Assembly: GCF_932294415.1 (NCBI RefSeq) | Contig: NC_065538.1 | Coordinates: 15,450,830 to 15,514,829, forward strand | Direction: 5' to 3' | Length of the DNA: 64,000 nt | Source: Quercus robur | Lineage: Eukaryota > Streptophyta > Magnoliopsida > Fagales > Fagaceae | Shown here: in pieces, positions 1 through 10,184 of the stretch | Position numbering within the stretch: position 1 is the first letter of the stretch | Layout of the letters: every line of letters starts with the position of its first letter | Made by a program: the position numbers and the translations under genes | The notes under the pieces: model-generated | What the model was told of the DNA's origin: nothing | Database searches by the model: none | What the model saw: the letters and a program-made list of their open reading frames with translations, nothing else

Positions 1-223
1 ATATATTTTTTTCAATATGCATCACATCCAAATTGTGACATAACAAAAGTGTTCTCCAATATGGCAATTAAAAAAAAAAATGCTATGCTTCTTCAAATTA
101 TGAAACTGCCCATGCCCTTCTAGAAATTGCTTTCTCTGGCCAATTTCCAAATATAATTGGCTATAGTGGAATAATTTGTTTTAACTCATCATCACCAGAT
201 AACCATTTGGCTGCTGTCTTCCC
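1..223 (-). pseudogene. CACTA transposase (TNP2) fragment, distal part
   Basis: Read on the minus strand, the first ~65 bases of the window encode PYWRTLLLCHNLDVMHIEKN, the conserved block of CACTA (En/Spm) TNP2 transposases that normally reads LPYW...HNLDVMHIEKN. The stretch between it and position 223 carries stops and frame changes, so it is broken. It is the continuation of the fragment at 5414-5782: the two were separated by the LTR element at 224-5413, whose target duplication TTCCC (219-223 and 5414-5418) marks the break. The copy runs off the left edge of the window. Family assignment is firm from the motif; the inference is that this is a dead transposon remnant. Confidence 0.8.
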
Positions 224-1226
224 TATTGGGGACATATTTTTATGTAATTGGTATATTATTTGACAAAACACACTTTACTTGTATTTGGGTAAATCTAAGT
301 AGGTTCAAGATGATCATTACAAGTGGTTAAATCGAAGACATGAAGACTACTCAAGAACTGTTCAAGAAAAGTGCAATCTGCAGGTCTCGATACCTTCTCG
401 ATAGAAGCTCGATCTGTCGAGATTCATTAAAGCTCGACAGATTCCTCGATCGATTGAGCTTACAAGTTTTCAGATTATAGCCAGAAATGTTTTATTCTAA
501 AAGGCTATTTGTTTATGGGTTTGTATAATCCTTATAGGACTAGGAAAGCCCAAGGTTTGTGTAAACCTATTTGGAATAGGAGAGCCCATTAAACTCCTAT
601 TTAAAGGAGGTGGAAAAAGAAAAACCTAACCCTAGAGAGCTTCATAAGGTTTTCTTTTTGAAACCATAGCCTCCTTCTACAAAAGAAAGAGTTCTTGTTG
701 CGTTTCTTGTACGCCTTTGGGTTCTGTAACCAAGCAAAGTCTCTTGCACCAACATTGAAGATCTTATTGGTGTTTCTATGTGAAGTTGCTGCAAATCAAC
801 TACAACAATCAAAGGGTTGCTATGGAGTTAGTCTCGTACTTGGATTCATGTAAAGGAGTAAGCCGTGTACTGGATTCGCGCATCAAATTGGTTAGTAACA
901 TACTTGGGAGCCGTGCATCAAGAAGGGGAACTGTCACTACAGAACAAGTCCAATTGGGTATTGGGGTAAGGGTTCAACTGTAGGTTGTGATAATAGTGGA
1001 GTTTCGGGAGTGGTGACCTGAAAATCACCTGGTGGGTTTTTTTTGCCGTTAGGTTTTCCCCATTCGTAAACAAATCACCGTGTTACTTATTTTCTGCTGC
1101 ATAATTAGTTTATTGGTGATTTATTTGTGCTACCACGTTTTTGCATGATAAATTGATTAATTAATAACTTGGCTAATTAATTAATTAAATTCTATCACAA
1201 GGGGTCATTCAGTTTGTGGTTTATCA
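224..1226 (+). repeat. 5' LTR of the Sirevirus-like element
   Basis: About 1003 bp, matching 4372-5413. Its first two bases are TA instead of TG. It lacks about 39 bp present in the 3' LTR after the GTAGGTTG stretch (near 983-986), a deletion flanked by the short identity TTG. It includes a CTCGA-rich segment (about 387-460) and ends TTATCA. Confidence 0.93.
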
Positions 1227-1228
1227 AG

Positions 1229-1240
1229 TGGTATCAGAGC
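1229..1240 (+). other. Primer binding site, tRNA-iMet type
   Basis: TGGTATCAGAGC begins two bases after the 5' LTR. It is the standard 12-base complement to the 3' end of plant initiator methionine tRNA used by Copia elements to prime minus-strand DNA. Confidence 0.92.
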
Positions 1241-1297
1241 AAGCACACTCTGATTAGGTTTTAATCTTTGCTGTGTGATTCATTGACCCCTGTTGTC

Positions 1298-2176
1298 ATG
1301 AAAACTCTTGATTTTTTTGATTTGCATAATCTTATGTTGAATGATGATGATGATATTCAAGATGCCTATTGCAAGCTTTATAATTTTTGTATGAAATCTC
1401 TTGAATGTTCTAGAAAATTAAAAGCTAAATTTAAAAAGGTCAAGCTTGAAAAAGATGATTTGATTGCAAAATTGGATGAAGCTAATAATTTGAATGAAAA
1501 TTTTAAAAATCAAGTTTCATCTTAGGTGGACAAAATTAATAGTTTGGAAAAGCAACTAGTTGAATTTAAAACTGAAGTTGAAAAATTAACTAGTGCCAAA
1601 CTTGTTGTTGAGCCTAACTCAAAAGAAAAAGGCTTTTATATTCTCCCATTTAAAAGGAATAATGAAGAGTTGAAGGCTAATATTGCTAGGATAGACAAAG
1701 GTAAACAATCTGATATTAACGCTGAAGTTTCTAAACCTATGTCTAAAACTCCTCCTAGGTTGAATAAAACTTCTGAATTTACCCCCATTTGTCATCATTG
1801 CCATATTATTGGTTATATTAGGCCAAATTGTCCTAAAATAAGGTCTTTGTCAACCTCTAAGGTTAGACCTCCTTCTAAGAAGCATAGTAGTTCGAAAACT
1901 ACTCATGTTTGTCATCATTGTGGTGCTCCCGGTCACACTCGTCCTAATTGTTTCAAGTTGTTTCCTCATAAGCGGGTGTCCAATAGGTCTCATCCTTTGT
2001 CTAAAGGCTCTACACCTATTCTTGGTGAGTTATTAAAAGTTTTGAGCTTTTTGACTCAATTTCAAGGGAATTCTAATTCCTCTATGTCCTTTAGTAGTCA
2101 TACTAGGACACGTGCATTTTCATCTTCACGGCAAAAAACTCGTGCTGTGTGGGTGATAAAAGATCTTAAGACTTAA
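1298..2176 (+). pseudogene. gag C-terminal remnant with two zinc knuckles
   Basis: One reading frame runs from an ATG at 1298 to the stop at 2174-2176, interrupted only by an in-frame TAG at 1523-1525. The first part is acidic then lysine/glutamate-rich, with the heptad look of a coiled coil. Two CCHC-type knuckles follow: the second, CHHCGAPGHTRPNC, is a perfect CX2CX4HX4C; the first, CHHCHIIGYIRPNC, has tyrosine in place of the histidine ligand and is probably dead. The N-terminal capsid-like part of a usual Sirevirus gag is missing. In a complete element this protein would coat the RNA in a virus-like particle. With the stop and lost ligand it is a relic. Confidence 0.75.
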
Positions 2177-3365
2177 TTGTCTTTCTGTTTGTCCTTTACT
2201 TTAATTCTTTCTATCTAATGTGGGACTCTCTTTGCTAGATTTCTTATCTGCTTTTGGGATCATACTTGTATGCATCTGCACCCTTTTATCATACCTTCAT
2301 GCATATGCATCTTTCTTTCATGCTTTCATGTGTTTAACATATTTTTTTTTTGGTTATTTTTCAGTTTTGCTTTGTTTTGTTTTTCATATAAAATAAAAAA
2401 TAAAAAAAATTGAAAAATCAGAAAAATACAAAAACAGTGTGTGTTTTGTGTACATTGGTACTTGTGTACCTTGGATGGCCATTAAAACAAAATCGTCTAA
2501 ACTTTGTATCATTTGTAGCTTAGATGAGCATCTCTATGCACAACTAAGCAAGTGAGCTTTGTGGCTTGTGTTTGTGATGAGTAAGATTAAGTTGTTACTT
2601 ATACTTAACACTCATATCACTATATTTGACGGGAAGGACTAGAAAATCCTAAGAGAAAGACATAAATAACCATCTCACCACTGTTACCCGCCAATCATAA
2701 TATGACACCTGTATGCTTCGGCATAACAAAAGTACAGTGTCAATGACATTTGTGTGCTCAGGCATAGCAAAATTTGAATGTCAAATATCATTGGGTATTT
2801 CTTTTCTCTCTCTAATATGCCCATGCATGATATGCTTAAAAGAAAAAATATGCAAAGAAAAAAAAAATCAAAAGCAAAAAGATCAAAAATGCTTTAAATA
2901 TGATTACAAGCGTGTATTCTAGGAGATATGGGAGTTATAAGATGTACATCGAAGGTGATTGTCCCCATCAAGCAGTTATGATTGTGTGTGAGTTAAAGTG
3001 ATTTTCTCATATCTCAAATCTTCATAACATGTATACACTTATGCAATCTTGCAACGTTTTTCACACACAACACGCAATATTCTTTGCTATTCTTGATACA
3101 TGTGCAGATACAATGTGATTTGGCCATCACAAGGTTTTACACGTGTTAATCTATGCTTACTAAATTGTCTTGACTTGTTTTTTAAATATAAAATTGGTTA
3201 GATTTGCTGTGTGTGTGTATTTTTTTGGGATCCATGTGCTTAAAATTTTTATTGAGAGATGATTTTGAGAGCTTAATATGTTGATTGGATCATTGGTTGA
3301 GTTGCATGTTGGATTGCATTCATGTCTGTGTTTTTCACATCTCAAAAAACTGGTTTTAAAAGCTA
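2177..3365 (+). other. Non-coding interior of the LTR element
   Basis: AT-rich sequence with runs of CATGCAT/TTTCATGC-like words and no ORF resembling pol. The segment about 2700-2790 repeats a TTCGGCATA/CTCAGGCATA-AGCAAAA theme around GTGTCAATGACA and GAATGTCAAATATC, perhaps an old short duplication. I see no gene. Confidence 0.6.
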
Positions 3366-3690
3366 GCTCGACACCTCCTCGATACCTTGCTGTCTGTCGA
3401 GCTTCTTCAGCTTTTTCTTATCGCAATCCCGACAGCTCCTCGACACCTGGTGGATCGATCGAGAATGTTTCTACCTCCTCAATAACTTCTCGATACTTGG
3501 TGATCGATCGAGATTTCTCCTACCTCCTCGATAGCTTGTCATCAGCTGGGTCGATTGATTGAGATTCAGTTCTTATGTCTTTGGTTTGTTCCTCGATACC
3601 TTCTCGACACTTGCATCTGTCGACGTTCTGTTCTCTCGACACCTGTCTCGACACCTCTCGATCCATCGAGATCCCCTTGCATGCATTTCA
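3366..3690 (+). repeat. CTCGA-rich reiterated block
   Basis: Over about 320 bp the words CTCGACACC, CTCGATACC and GATCGATCGAGA recur many times at irregular spacing. The same words occur once as a cluster in each LTR (about 387-460 and 4533-4610), so the block looks like an amplified version of that LTR segment. Flanking interior sequence lacks them. Confidence 0.6.
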
Positions 3691-3849
3691 TTTTTTTTTT
3701 TTTTTGCATTTTTTTCTTTGTGTCCATAGCATCTTGTTTTTCTTTTCTTGTAGGTCTATGGCTCCATGTTCTCCTCGTTCCCTCTTTGTCATTTTTCTGT
3801 CTATCTCCTGTCATGTCTTTTGGCTTCTTATGCCCTCTGACAATCGTGT

Positions 3850-3972
3850 CAAAAAGGAGGAGAAATTTGAGAATTGAATGTCATTCCTCAGGGGGAGTAA
3901 TAAACTTAGGGGGAGAACTTCATGTTAAAAGGAAGAAAGTTTTTGATGTAACTAACTTAGGGGGAGAATTAG
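3850..3972 (+). other. Cluster of internal polypurine-like boxes
   Basis: AGGAGGAGAAA near 3854 and three copies of AGGGGGAGA/AGGGGGAGT (near 3889, 3908 and 3958) lie about 400-500 bp before the 3' LTR. Repeated polypurine boxes in this place are known from Sirevirus elements. Confidence 0.55.
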
Positions 3973-4360
3973 TTTGATATACATTGATATTGATATATTC
4001 TTCTTTGTGTTGTGTATCTTTTGGTTTTGTCACCATTTACATACATCATATGTTGATTCTATATTTGATGATGATGTATGTGTTTCACTCTTCATCTCAC
4101 ATGTGTTGTTTCTTTTCTCTCTTTATACACATGTTTCTTGTTTATTTAATTTGTCATTATTTTCCACATGGTACCTTGATGTGTTTTGGTTAGTGCCTTT
4201 CAGGAAGACAAGTTAAAGCCAAGTCAAGATTTTGAACCTTCTTCTTGCAGCAACTTCCAAGGTTCAGATCTTTTAGACTAGGGTTATTTATTCTGTAACC
4301 TTGAGTAGAATATATTCTAGGACATTCGATGTACTCTTGTGGTTTTGTCACGGATTTCCA

Positions 4361-4370
4361 AAGAGGGAGA
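4361..4370 (+). other. Polypurine tract before 3' LTR
   Basis: AAGAGGGAGA lies one base before the 3' LTR start at 4372. This is the expected place for the plus-strand primer. Confidence 0.8.
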
Positions 4371-4371
4371 T

Positions 4372-5413
4372 TGTTGGGGACATATTTTTATGTAATTGGC
4401 ATATCCTTTGACAAAACACACTTTACTTGTATTTGGGTAAATCTAAGTAGGTTCAAGATAATCATTACAAGTGGTTAAATCGAAGACATCAAGACTACTC
4501 AAGAATTATTCAAGAAAAGTGCAATCTGCAGGTCTCGATACTTGCTCAATAGAAGCTCGATCTGTCGAGATTCATTAAAGCTCGACAGATTCCTCGATCG
4601 ATCGAGCTTACGGGTTTTCAAATTATAGCCAGAAACGTTTTATTCTAAAAGGCTATTTGTTTATGGGTTTGTATAATCCTTATAGGACTAGAAAAGCCTA
4701 AGGTTTGTGTAAACCTATTTGGAATAGGAGAGCCCATTAAACTCCTATTTAAAGGAGGTGGGAAAAAAAAAAAACCTAACCTTAGAGAGCTTCATAAGGT
4801 TTTCTTTTTGAAACCTTACCCTCCTACAGAAGAAAGAGTTCTTGCTGTGTTTCTTGTACGCCTTTGGGTTCTGTAACCAAGCAAAGTCTCTTGCACCAAC
4901 ATTGAAGATCTTATTGGTGTTTCTATGTGAAGTTGCTGTAAATCAACTACAACAATCAAAGGGTTGCTATGGAGTTGGTAACGTACTTGGATTCGTGCAA
5001 AGGAGTAAGCCGCGTACTGGGATCCGCGCATCAAATTGGTTAGTCACGTACTTGGGAGCCATGCATCAAGAAGGGGAATTGTCACTACAAAACAAGTTCA
5101 ATTGGGTATTAGGGTAAGGGTTCAACTGTAGGTTGGTAAGGTACTTGGGATTTCTTTACTTATAACCACTTGTTGTGATAATAGTGGAGTTTCGAGAGTG
5201 GTGACCTGAAAATCACCCGGTGGGGTTTTTCTGCCATTAGGTTTTCGACATTCATAAACAAATCACCATGTTACTTATTTTCCGTGCATAATTAGTTTAT
5301 TGGTGATTTGTTTGTGCTACCATGTTTTTGCATGATAAATTGATTAATTAATAACTTGGTTAATTAATTAATTAAATTCTATCACAAGAGGTCATTCAGT
5401 TTGTGGCTTATCA
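4372..5413 (+). repeat. 3' LTR of the Sirevirus-like element
   Basis: About 1042 bp, TG...CA, nearly identical to 224-1226 apart from scattered substitutions and a 39-bp stretch near 5133-5171 that the 5' copy lacks. Confidence 0.93.
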
Positions 5414-5782
5414 TTCCCTTCTTTTTTACCATTAAATTGTGACTTATTATTACGCCATTTGTGGTCTAAGGCCAAAAAAAGGACGATGTCCCATATAGCA
5501 TATCTTATATCCATTTCGTAACCTACAATGAGTAGTCTCACTATGACAACAAGGACATGCCAAATTTCCCTTTGTACTCCAACCGTAAATAACAGCATAT
5601 GCAGGAAAGTCATGGATAGTCCATAACACTACTGCTCTCATTTGAAAGTTCTCTTTTGTTGAAGCATCATACGTACACACCCCATCTTCCCACAATTCTT
5701 TCAGCTCATCAATCAACAGCCTCAAGAATACATCAATGTCATTCCCAGGACTCTTTGGGCCTAGTATAAGTAATGACATCAA
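5414..5782 (-). pseudogene. CACTA transposase (TNP2) fragment, proximal part
   Basis: Minus-strand frame 5450-5782 encodes a typical TNP2 core: GPKSPGNDIDVFL, then TYDASTKENFQMRA, LWTIHDFPAYA, GWSTKGNLACPCC and KICYMGHR. After the last motif a T7 run (plus strand 5474-5480) has one base too many. The frame shifts and continues as DHKWRNNKSQFNGKKEG in another frame up to the LTR insertion. CACTA transposases cut and paste elements with CACTA ends. This copy is dead: frameshifted, cut at 5418 by the retroelement, and without its N-terminal part, because homology stops at about 5780 where the tandem array begins. Two fragments plus one TSD make the pre-insertion order clear. Confidence 0.88.
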
Positions 5783-8700
5783 TTTTAATTAGTCCTTATC
5801 TATTTTGATGTTGCAATTGAGTAAAGAATTTTGGTGAAAATTTTTCCTATAAAAGAGAGTGTCACATGACACCTCATGCTTTCCCACATGAGGTCTCTGC
5901 TTTTATATGTAATATATTAGAGTTAGCATAAGTTATTTATGGTATCATATTAATGTTTTGTTGGCTTATGGAAATATTAGAAAATTTTTATGATATCATG
6001 TGTATGTTAGTAGATTATGATAGTGGTAGGTTAAATGAAATATCATTCTAATAAATTTTAATATCATATTTATGTGTATTTCCAAGAAATATGCATATTT
6101 TATTACTTAATGAATCCTCATATCTAATGTGGTGCTTGAGAAATGTCCTGATACAGTGAATTTAAGAAAATAAAGAGTTCTTATCTATTGAATTTTAATT
6201 AGTCCATATCTATTTTGATGTCGCAATTGAGTGAAGAATTCTTGGGAAAAGTTTTATTGTAAAAGAGATTGCCACATGGAAGAACCCCATGCTTTCTCAC
6301 ATGTGGTCTCTGCTTTTTATATATGATTAGAGTTAGCATAAGTTATATTTGATATCATAATAATGTTTTGTTTGCTCATGGAAATATTATAAAATTTTTA
6401 TGATATCATGTTTGTGTTAGTAGACTATGATAGTGGTAGATTAAATGAAATATCATTTTAATAAAATTTTAATATGATATTTAGGTATATTTCAAGGAAA
6501 TATGCATATTTTATTGTTTAATTAATACTTATCACTATGTGGTGCTTGAAACATGTCCTGATATAGTGAATCTATGAAAATAAAGTGTTCTTATCTTTTG
6601 AATTTTAATTAGTCTTTATCTATTTTTATGTGGCAATTGAGAAGAGAATTTATGTGAAAAATTTTCTTGTAAGAGAGAGTGCCCTATGGTAGAACTCCAT
6701 GCTTTCCAACATGAGATCTCTGCATTTATATATGATACATTAGAGATATCATAAGTTATTTATGATATCATAGTAATGATTTTTGAGTTTATGGAAATAT
6801 TATAAAATTTTTATGATACCATGTTTATTTCAGTTGATTGTGATAGTGGTAAGTTAAATGAAATATCATTCTAGTAAATTTTTAATATGATATTTATGTA
6901 TATTTCTAAGAAATATGTATATTTTATCGTTTAATTAATCCTTATATCTACTGTATTTTTTTTTTTGGAGAAATAGTGTGGTGCTTGAAAAATATCGTGA
7001 TATAGTGATTCTAAGAAAATATAGAGTTCATATCTTTTGAATTTTAATTAGTACTTATCGATTTTGATGTGACAATTGAGTAACAAATTTATGTGAAATA
7101 TTTTCTTGCAAATTAGAGCACCACATGGCAGAACCTCATGCTCTCCCACAAGAGGTCTCAGCTTTTATATATGATGATAAATTAGAGTTAGCATAAGTTA
7201 TTTATGATAGCATACTAATGTTTTGTTTTCTTATGGAAATATTTTAAAATTTTTATTATATCATATTTTTATTAGTAGATTATGATAGTTGTAGGTTAAA
7301 TGAAATATCATTCTAATAAAATTTTAATATGATATTAATGTATATTTCAATGAAATTTGCATTTTTTAATTTTGAATTAATCCTTATCTCTATGTGGTGC
7401 TTGAAAAATGTCCTGATATAGTGAATCTAAGAAAATAAAGAGTTCATATCTTTTGAATTTTAATTAGTCTTTATCTATTTTGATGTGGCAATTAAGTAGA
7501 GAATTTATGCGAAAAAATTTTACTATAAAAGAGAGCGTCATAGGGCAGAACCTCATGCTATCCCACATGAGGTCTCTGCTTTAACATATGATACATTAAA
7601 GTTAGCATAAGTTATTTATGATATCATATTAATGTTTCGATTTCTTATGGAAATATTATCAAATTTTTAGGATATCATTTTTATGTTAGTAGATTATGAT
7701 AGTGGTAGATTAAATGAAATATCATTCTCATAAAATTTTAATATGTTATTCATGTATATTTCCAAGAAATATGCATATTTTATTGTTTAATTAATCCTTA
7801 TCTCTCATGTGGTGCTTGAAAAATGTCCTGATACAGTGAAAATAAGAAAATAAAGAGTTCTTATATTTTGAATTTTAATTAATCCTTATCTATTTTGATG
7901 TGGCAATTGAGTAGAGAATTTATGTGAAAATTTTTCTTGTAAAAGAGAGCGCCACATGCAGTACCTCATGCTTTGTCACATGAGGTCTCTACTTTTATAT
8001 GTGGTACATTAGAGTTAGCATAAGTTATTTATGATATTATGTTAATGTTTTGTTAGCTTATGGAAATATTTTAAATTTTTTATGATACCATATTTATAAT
8101 TGTAGATTATGATAGTGGTTGGTTAAATGAAATATCAATCTAATAAAATTTCAATTTGATATTTACGTATTTTTCCAAGAAATATGCTTATTTTATTGTT
8201 TAATTAATCCTTATATCTATTGTGGTGCTTGAGAAATGTTCTGATACAGTAATTTTAAGAAAATAAAGAGTTCTTATCTTTTGAATTTTAATTAGTCTTT
8301 ATCTATTTTGATGTGGCAATTGAGTAGGGAATTTATGTGAAAATTTTTCTTTTAAATGAAAGCGCTACATGGCAGAACCTCGTGCTCTCCCACATGAGAT
8401 CTCTATATTTATATAAGATACATTAGAGTTAGCACAAGTTATTTATGATGTCATATTAATGTTTTGTTAGCTTATGGAAATATTATAAATTTTTTTTGAT
8501 ATCATGTTTATGTTAGTTGATTATGATAGTGGTAGGTTAAATGAAATATCATTCTAATAAAATTTTAATATGATATTTATGTATATTTCCAAGAAATATG
8601 GATATTTTATTGTTTAATTAATCCTTATCTCTAATGTGGTGCTTGAAAAATATCTCGGTACAGTGATTCTATGAAAATAAAGAGTTTTTATCTTTTGAAT

Positions 8701-8832
8701 TTTAATTAGCCTTTATCTATTTTGATATATCAATTGAGTAGAGAATTTACATAAAAAAATTTCTTGTAAAGGAGAGTGCCACATGGCAGGTCCTCTTACT
8801 CTCCCACATGAGGTCTCTGTTTTTATATATAA
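5781..8832. repeat. Tandem array of eight ~413-bp monomers
   Basis: The landmark AATTTTAATTAG (slightly variable) recurs at 5781, 6191, 6601, 7040, 7456, 7871, 8284 and 8698, giving spacings of 410, 410, 439, 416, 415, 413 and 414 bp. The 439-bp unit holds a short T-rich insert near 6955-6983. Most units contain, about 85-110 bp after the landmark, the short stem CCTCATG...CATGAGG. Further shared blocks are TTAGAGTTAGCATAAG, TATGATAGTGGTAG and GTGGTGCTTGAAAAATG. No ORF is conserved. The eighth unit is interrupted at 8832 by Helitron A and resumes at 13353. It is a satellite-like or minisatellite array of unknown role. Unit divergence is roughly even along the array. Confidence 0.93.
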
Positions 8833-9995
8833 CTAGTGTTTAACCCGCGCAATGCGCGGGATCATTTAAAATCTCTTAAGTATAAGAAAATACAGCTGAT
8901 TGCTTTTAATATATACTATACATTGTAAAGACACTTAGTCATCACAACCCTATTTTTGATGGTATTTACGAAGGATCCTGACAAATTACATTGAAATAAA
9001 CAGACATGTTTTTTAGTGTATAACTAACCCTCCTAAAAAACTTAAATCAAAACCAACCCAACCAAAACACTCTGAACTAACTCATATTTCTTAGTTCGTA
9101 ACGAAATTAAAGGGAAAAAAAAAAAAAAAAAGATAGTAACGTTCAATTTCACTTATGTTGTACTTAATTCACCAAAATGACTCAATACAGCATCATTTAC
9201 ATATTCACTAAATTATTGACAGCCTTGTTCTAAATTAAGTGTTAACAATTCCAAATTAGCAATTGGTACACAGGAATAAAGTAATATAGATTTAAAAATA
9301 AAAATAGAAACTTCATAAAAAAATTTATAAACTTGAATCACAGTAGATTTAAAATGTACTTGAAAAATGTGATATTCTTATGTACCATTCCTATGAACCA
9401 CAATGAACAAAAGATTTCAATTTTAACTAAAGAAAAAACTGCTTGTGGAGGTAATCTGCTTTGATGCAGTAGCTGAACAAAAATAATTGTCAACACATCA
9501 TACTTCTTACTTTACAACAGAATAATAGGGGAAAATGTAATTTTTGGGAATATACAATGGCCTTATTGAATGTAATTTTTGTGATTTCTAATCTTTAAAT
9601 GTCGTCCAAACTCAGGACCTTTGAGTTTTAGATACAAAAGTATATATATGTCAAAAGAAAGACTAAAGCAATCAGGTTTGTTCTTTGTTTTCGTTCTGAG
9701 AATCCAATTGACTTTGTTGTTGGCAAGCAGATCAACTTCAATAATTTGTTGTTTAACATGACAAATAACCTGTAAAATATTTAATTTCTAAGTGTGAATC
9801 ATGTTGGTAGCCATAAGTACAGGACTGGTATTATAGTAGGGATGTTAGGCAATTTTTTATTTAATTAGGTAGCATAACCATTATTTGAATGAAAGTTATA
9901 GATCTTGTTGCCAGAGCACATGCTCTTGGCCTACAGGTTCATATATTTTATTGGTGCAGTAGAATTTTTAGCAAATTAAAATAAGTATATGTAAA

Positions 9996-10184
9996 TCAAT
10001 CAAATGTTTGATACGCCTTTGCAGCTTCAGTTTTGTGGTCATGCCACATTGGCTGCTGCACATACAATCTTTGAAAGTATTCTACAGTATGAAACTCAAA
10101 GAAAAAGAGGTGTGCTCCAACCAAACATGATCTACTAAATGAATTACAAACAATTTCTGTCAATTTAATAGTAATTACATTCAT
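9996..10184 (-). other. 62-codon ORF shared by both Helitrons
   Basis: The same open frame occurs at 42188-42376 in Helitron B, differing at three residues (F/L, T/S, A/G) and in the stop codon. All three coding differences change the amino acid and none are silent, which gives no sign of protein-level constraint. I do not recognise the product. It may be non-coding sequence that happens to be open. Confidence 0.3.

Larger units (their letters stand above)
224..5413 (+). mobile_element. Non-autonomous Sirevirus-like (Copia) LTR retrotransposon with TSD TTCCC
   Basis: Two long direct repeats (224-1226 and 4372-5413) enclose a 3.1-kb interior. The 3' copy starts TG and ends CA; the 5' copy starts TA and ends CA. 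A 5-bp duplication TTCCC flanks the whole (219-223, 5414-5418). Two bases after the 5' LTR lies the initiator-Met-tRNA primer site TGGTATCAGAGC, and a polypurine tract sits before the 3' LTR. The interior keeps only a C-terminal gag with two zinc knuckles; no protease, integrase, reverse transcriptase or RNase H is visible. Several AGGGGGAGA purine boxes upstream of the 3' LTR and the coiled-coil plus CHHC gag resemble Sireviruses. It is a deletion derivative that would depend on proteins from a complete relative. It interrupts a CACTA transposase gene. Confidence 0.92.

Noticed and set aside
3555..3977. 140-codon ORF over the CTCGA-rich block
   Set aside because: Frame lies in reiterated non-coding sequence of the retroelement and has no gag-pol motif.
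5781..8832. CRISPR-like array
   Set aside because: Units are ~413 bp and repeat along their whole length, with no short repeat plus unique spacer; this is a plant satellite-like array.
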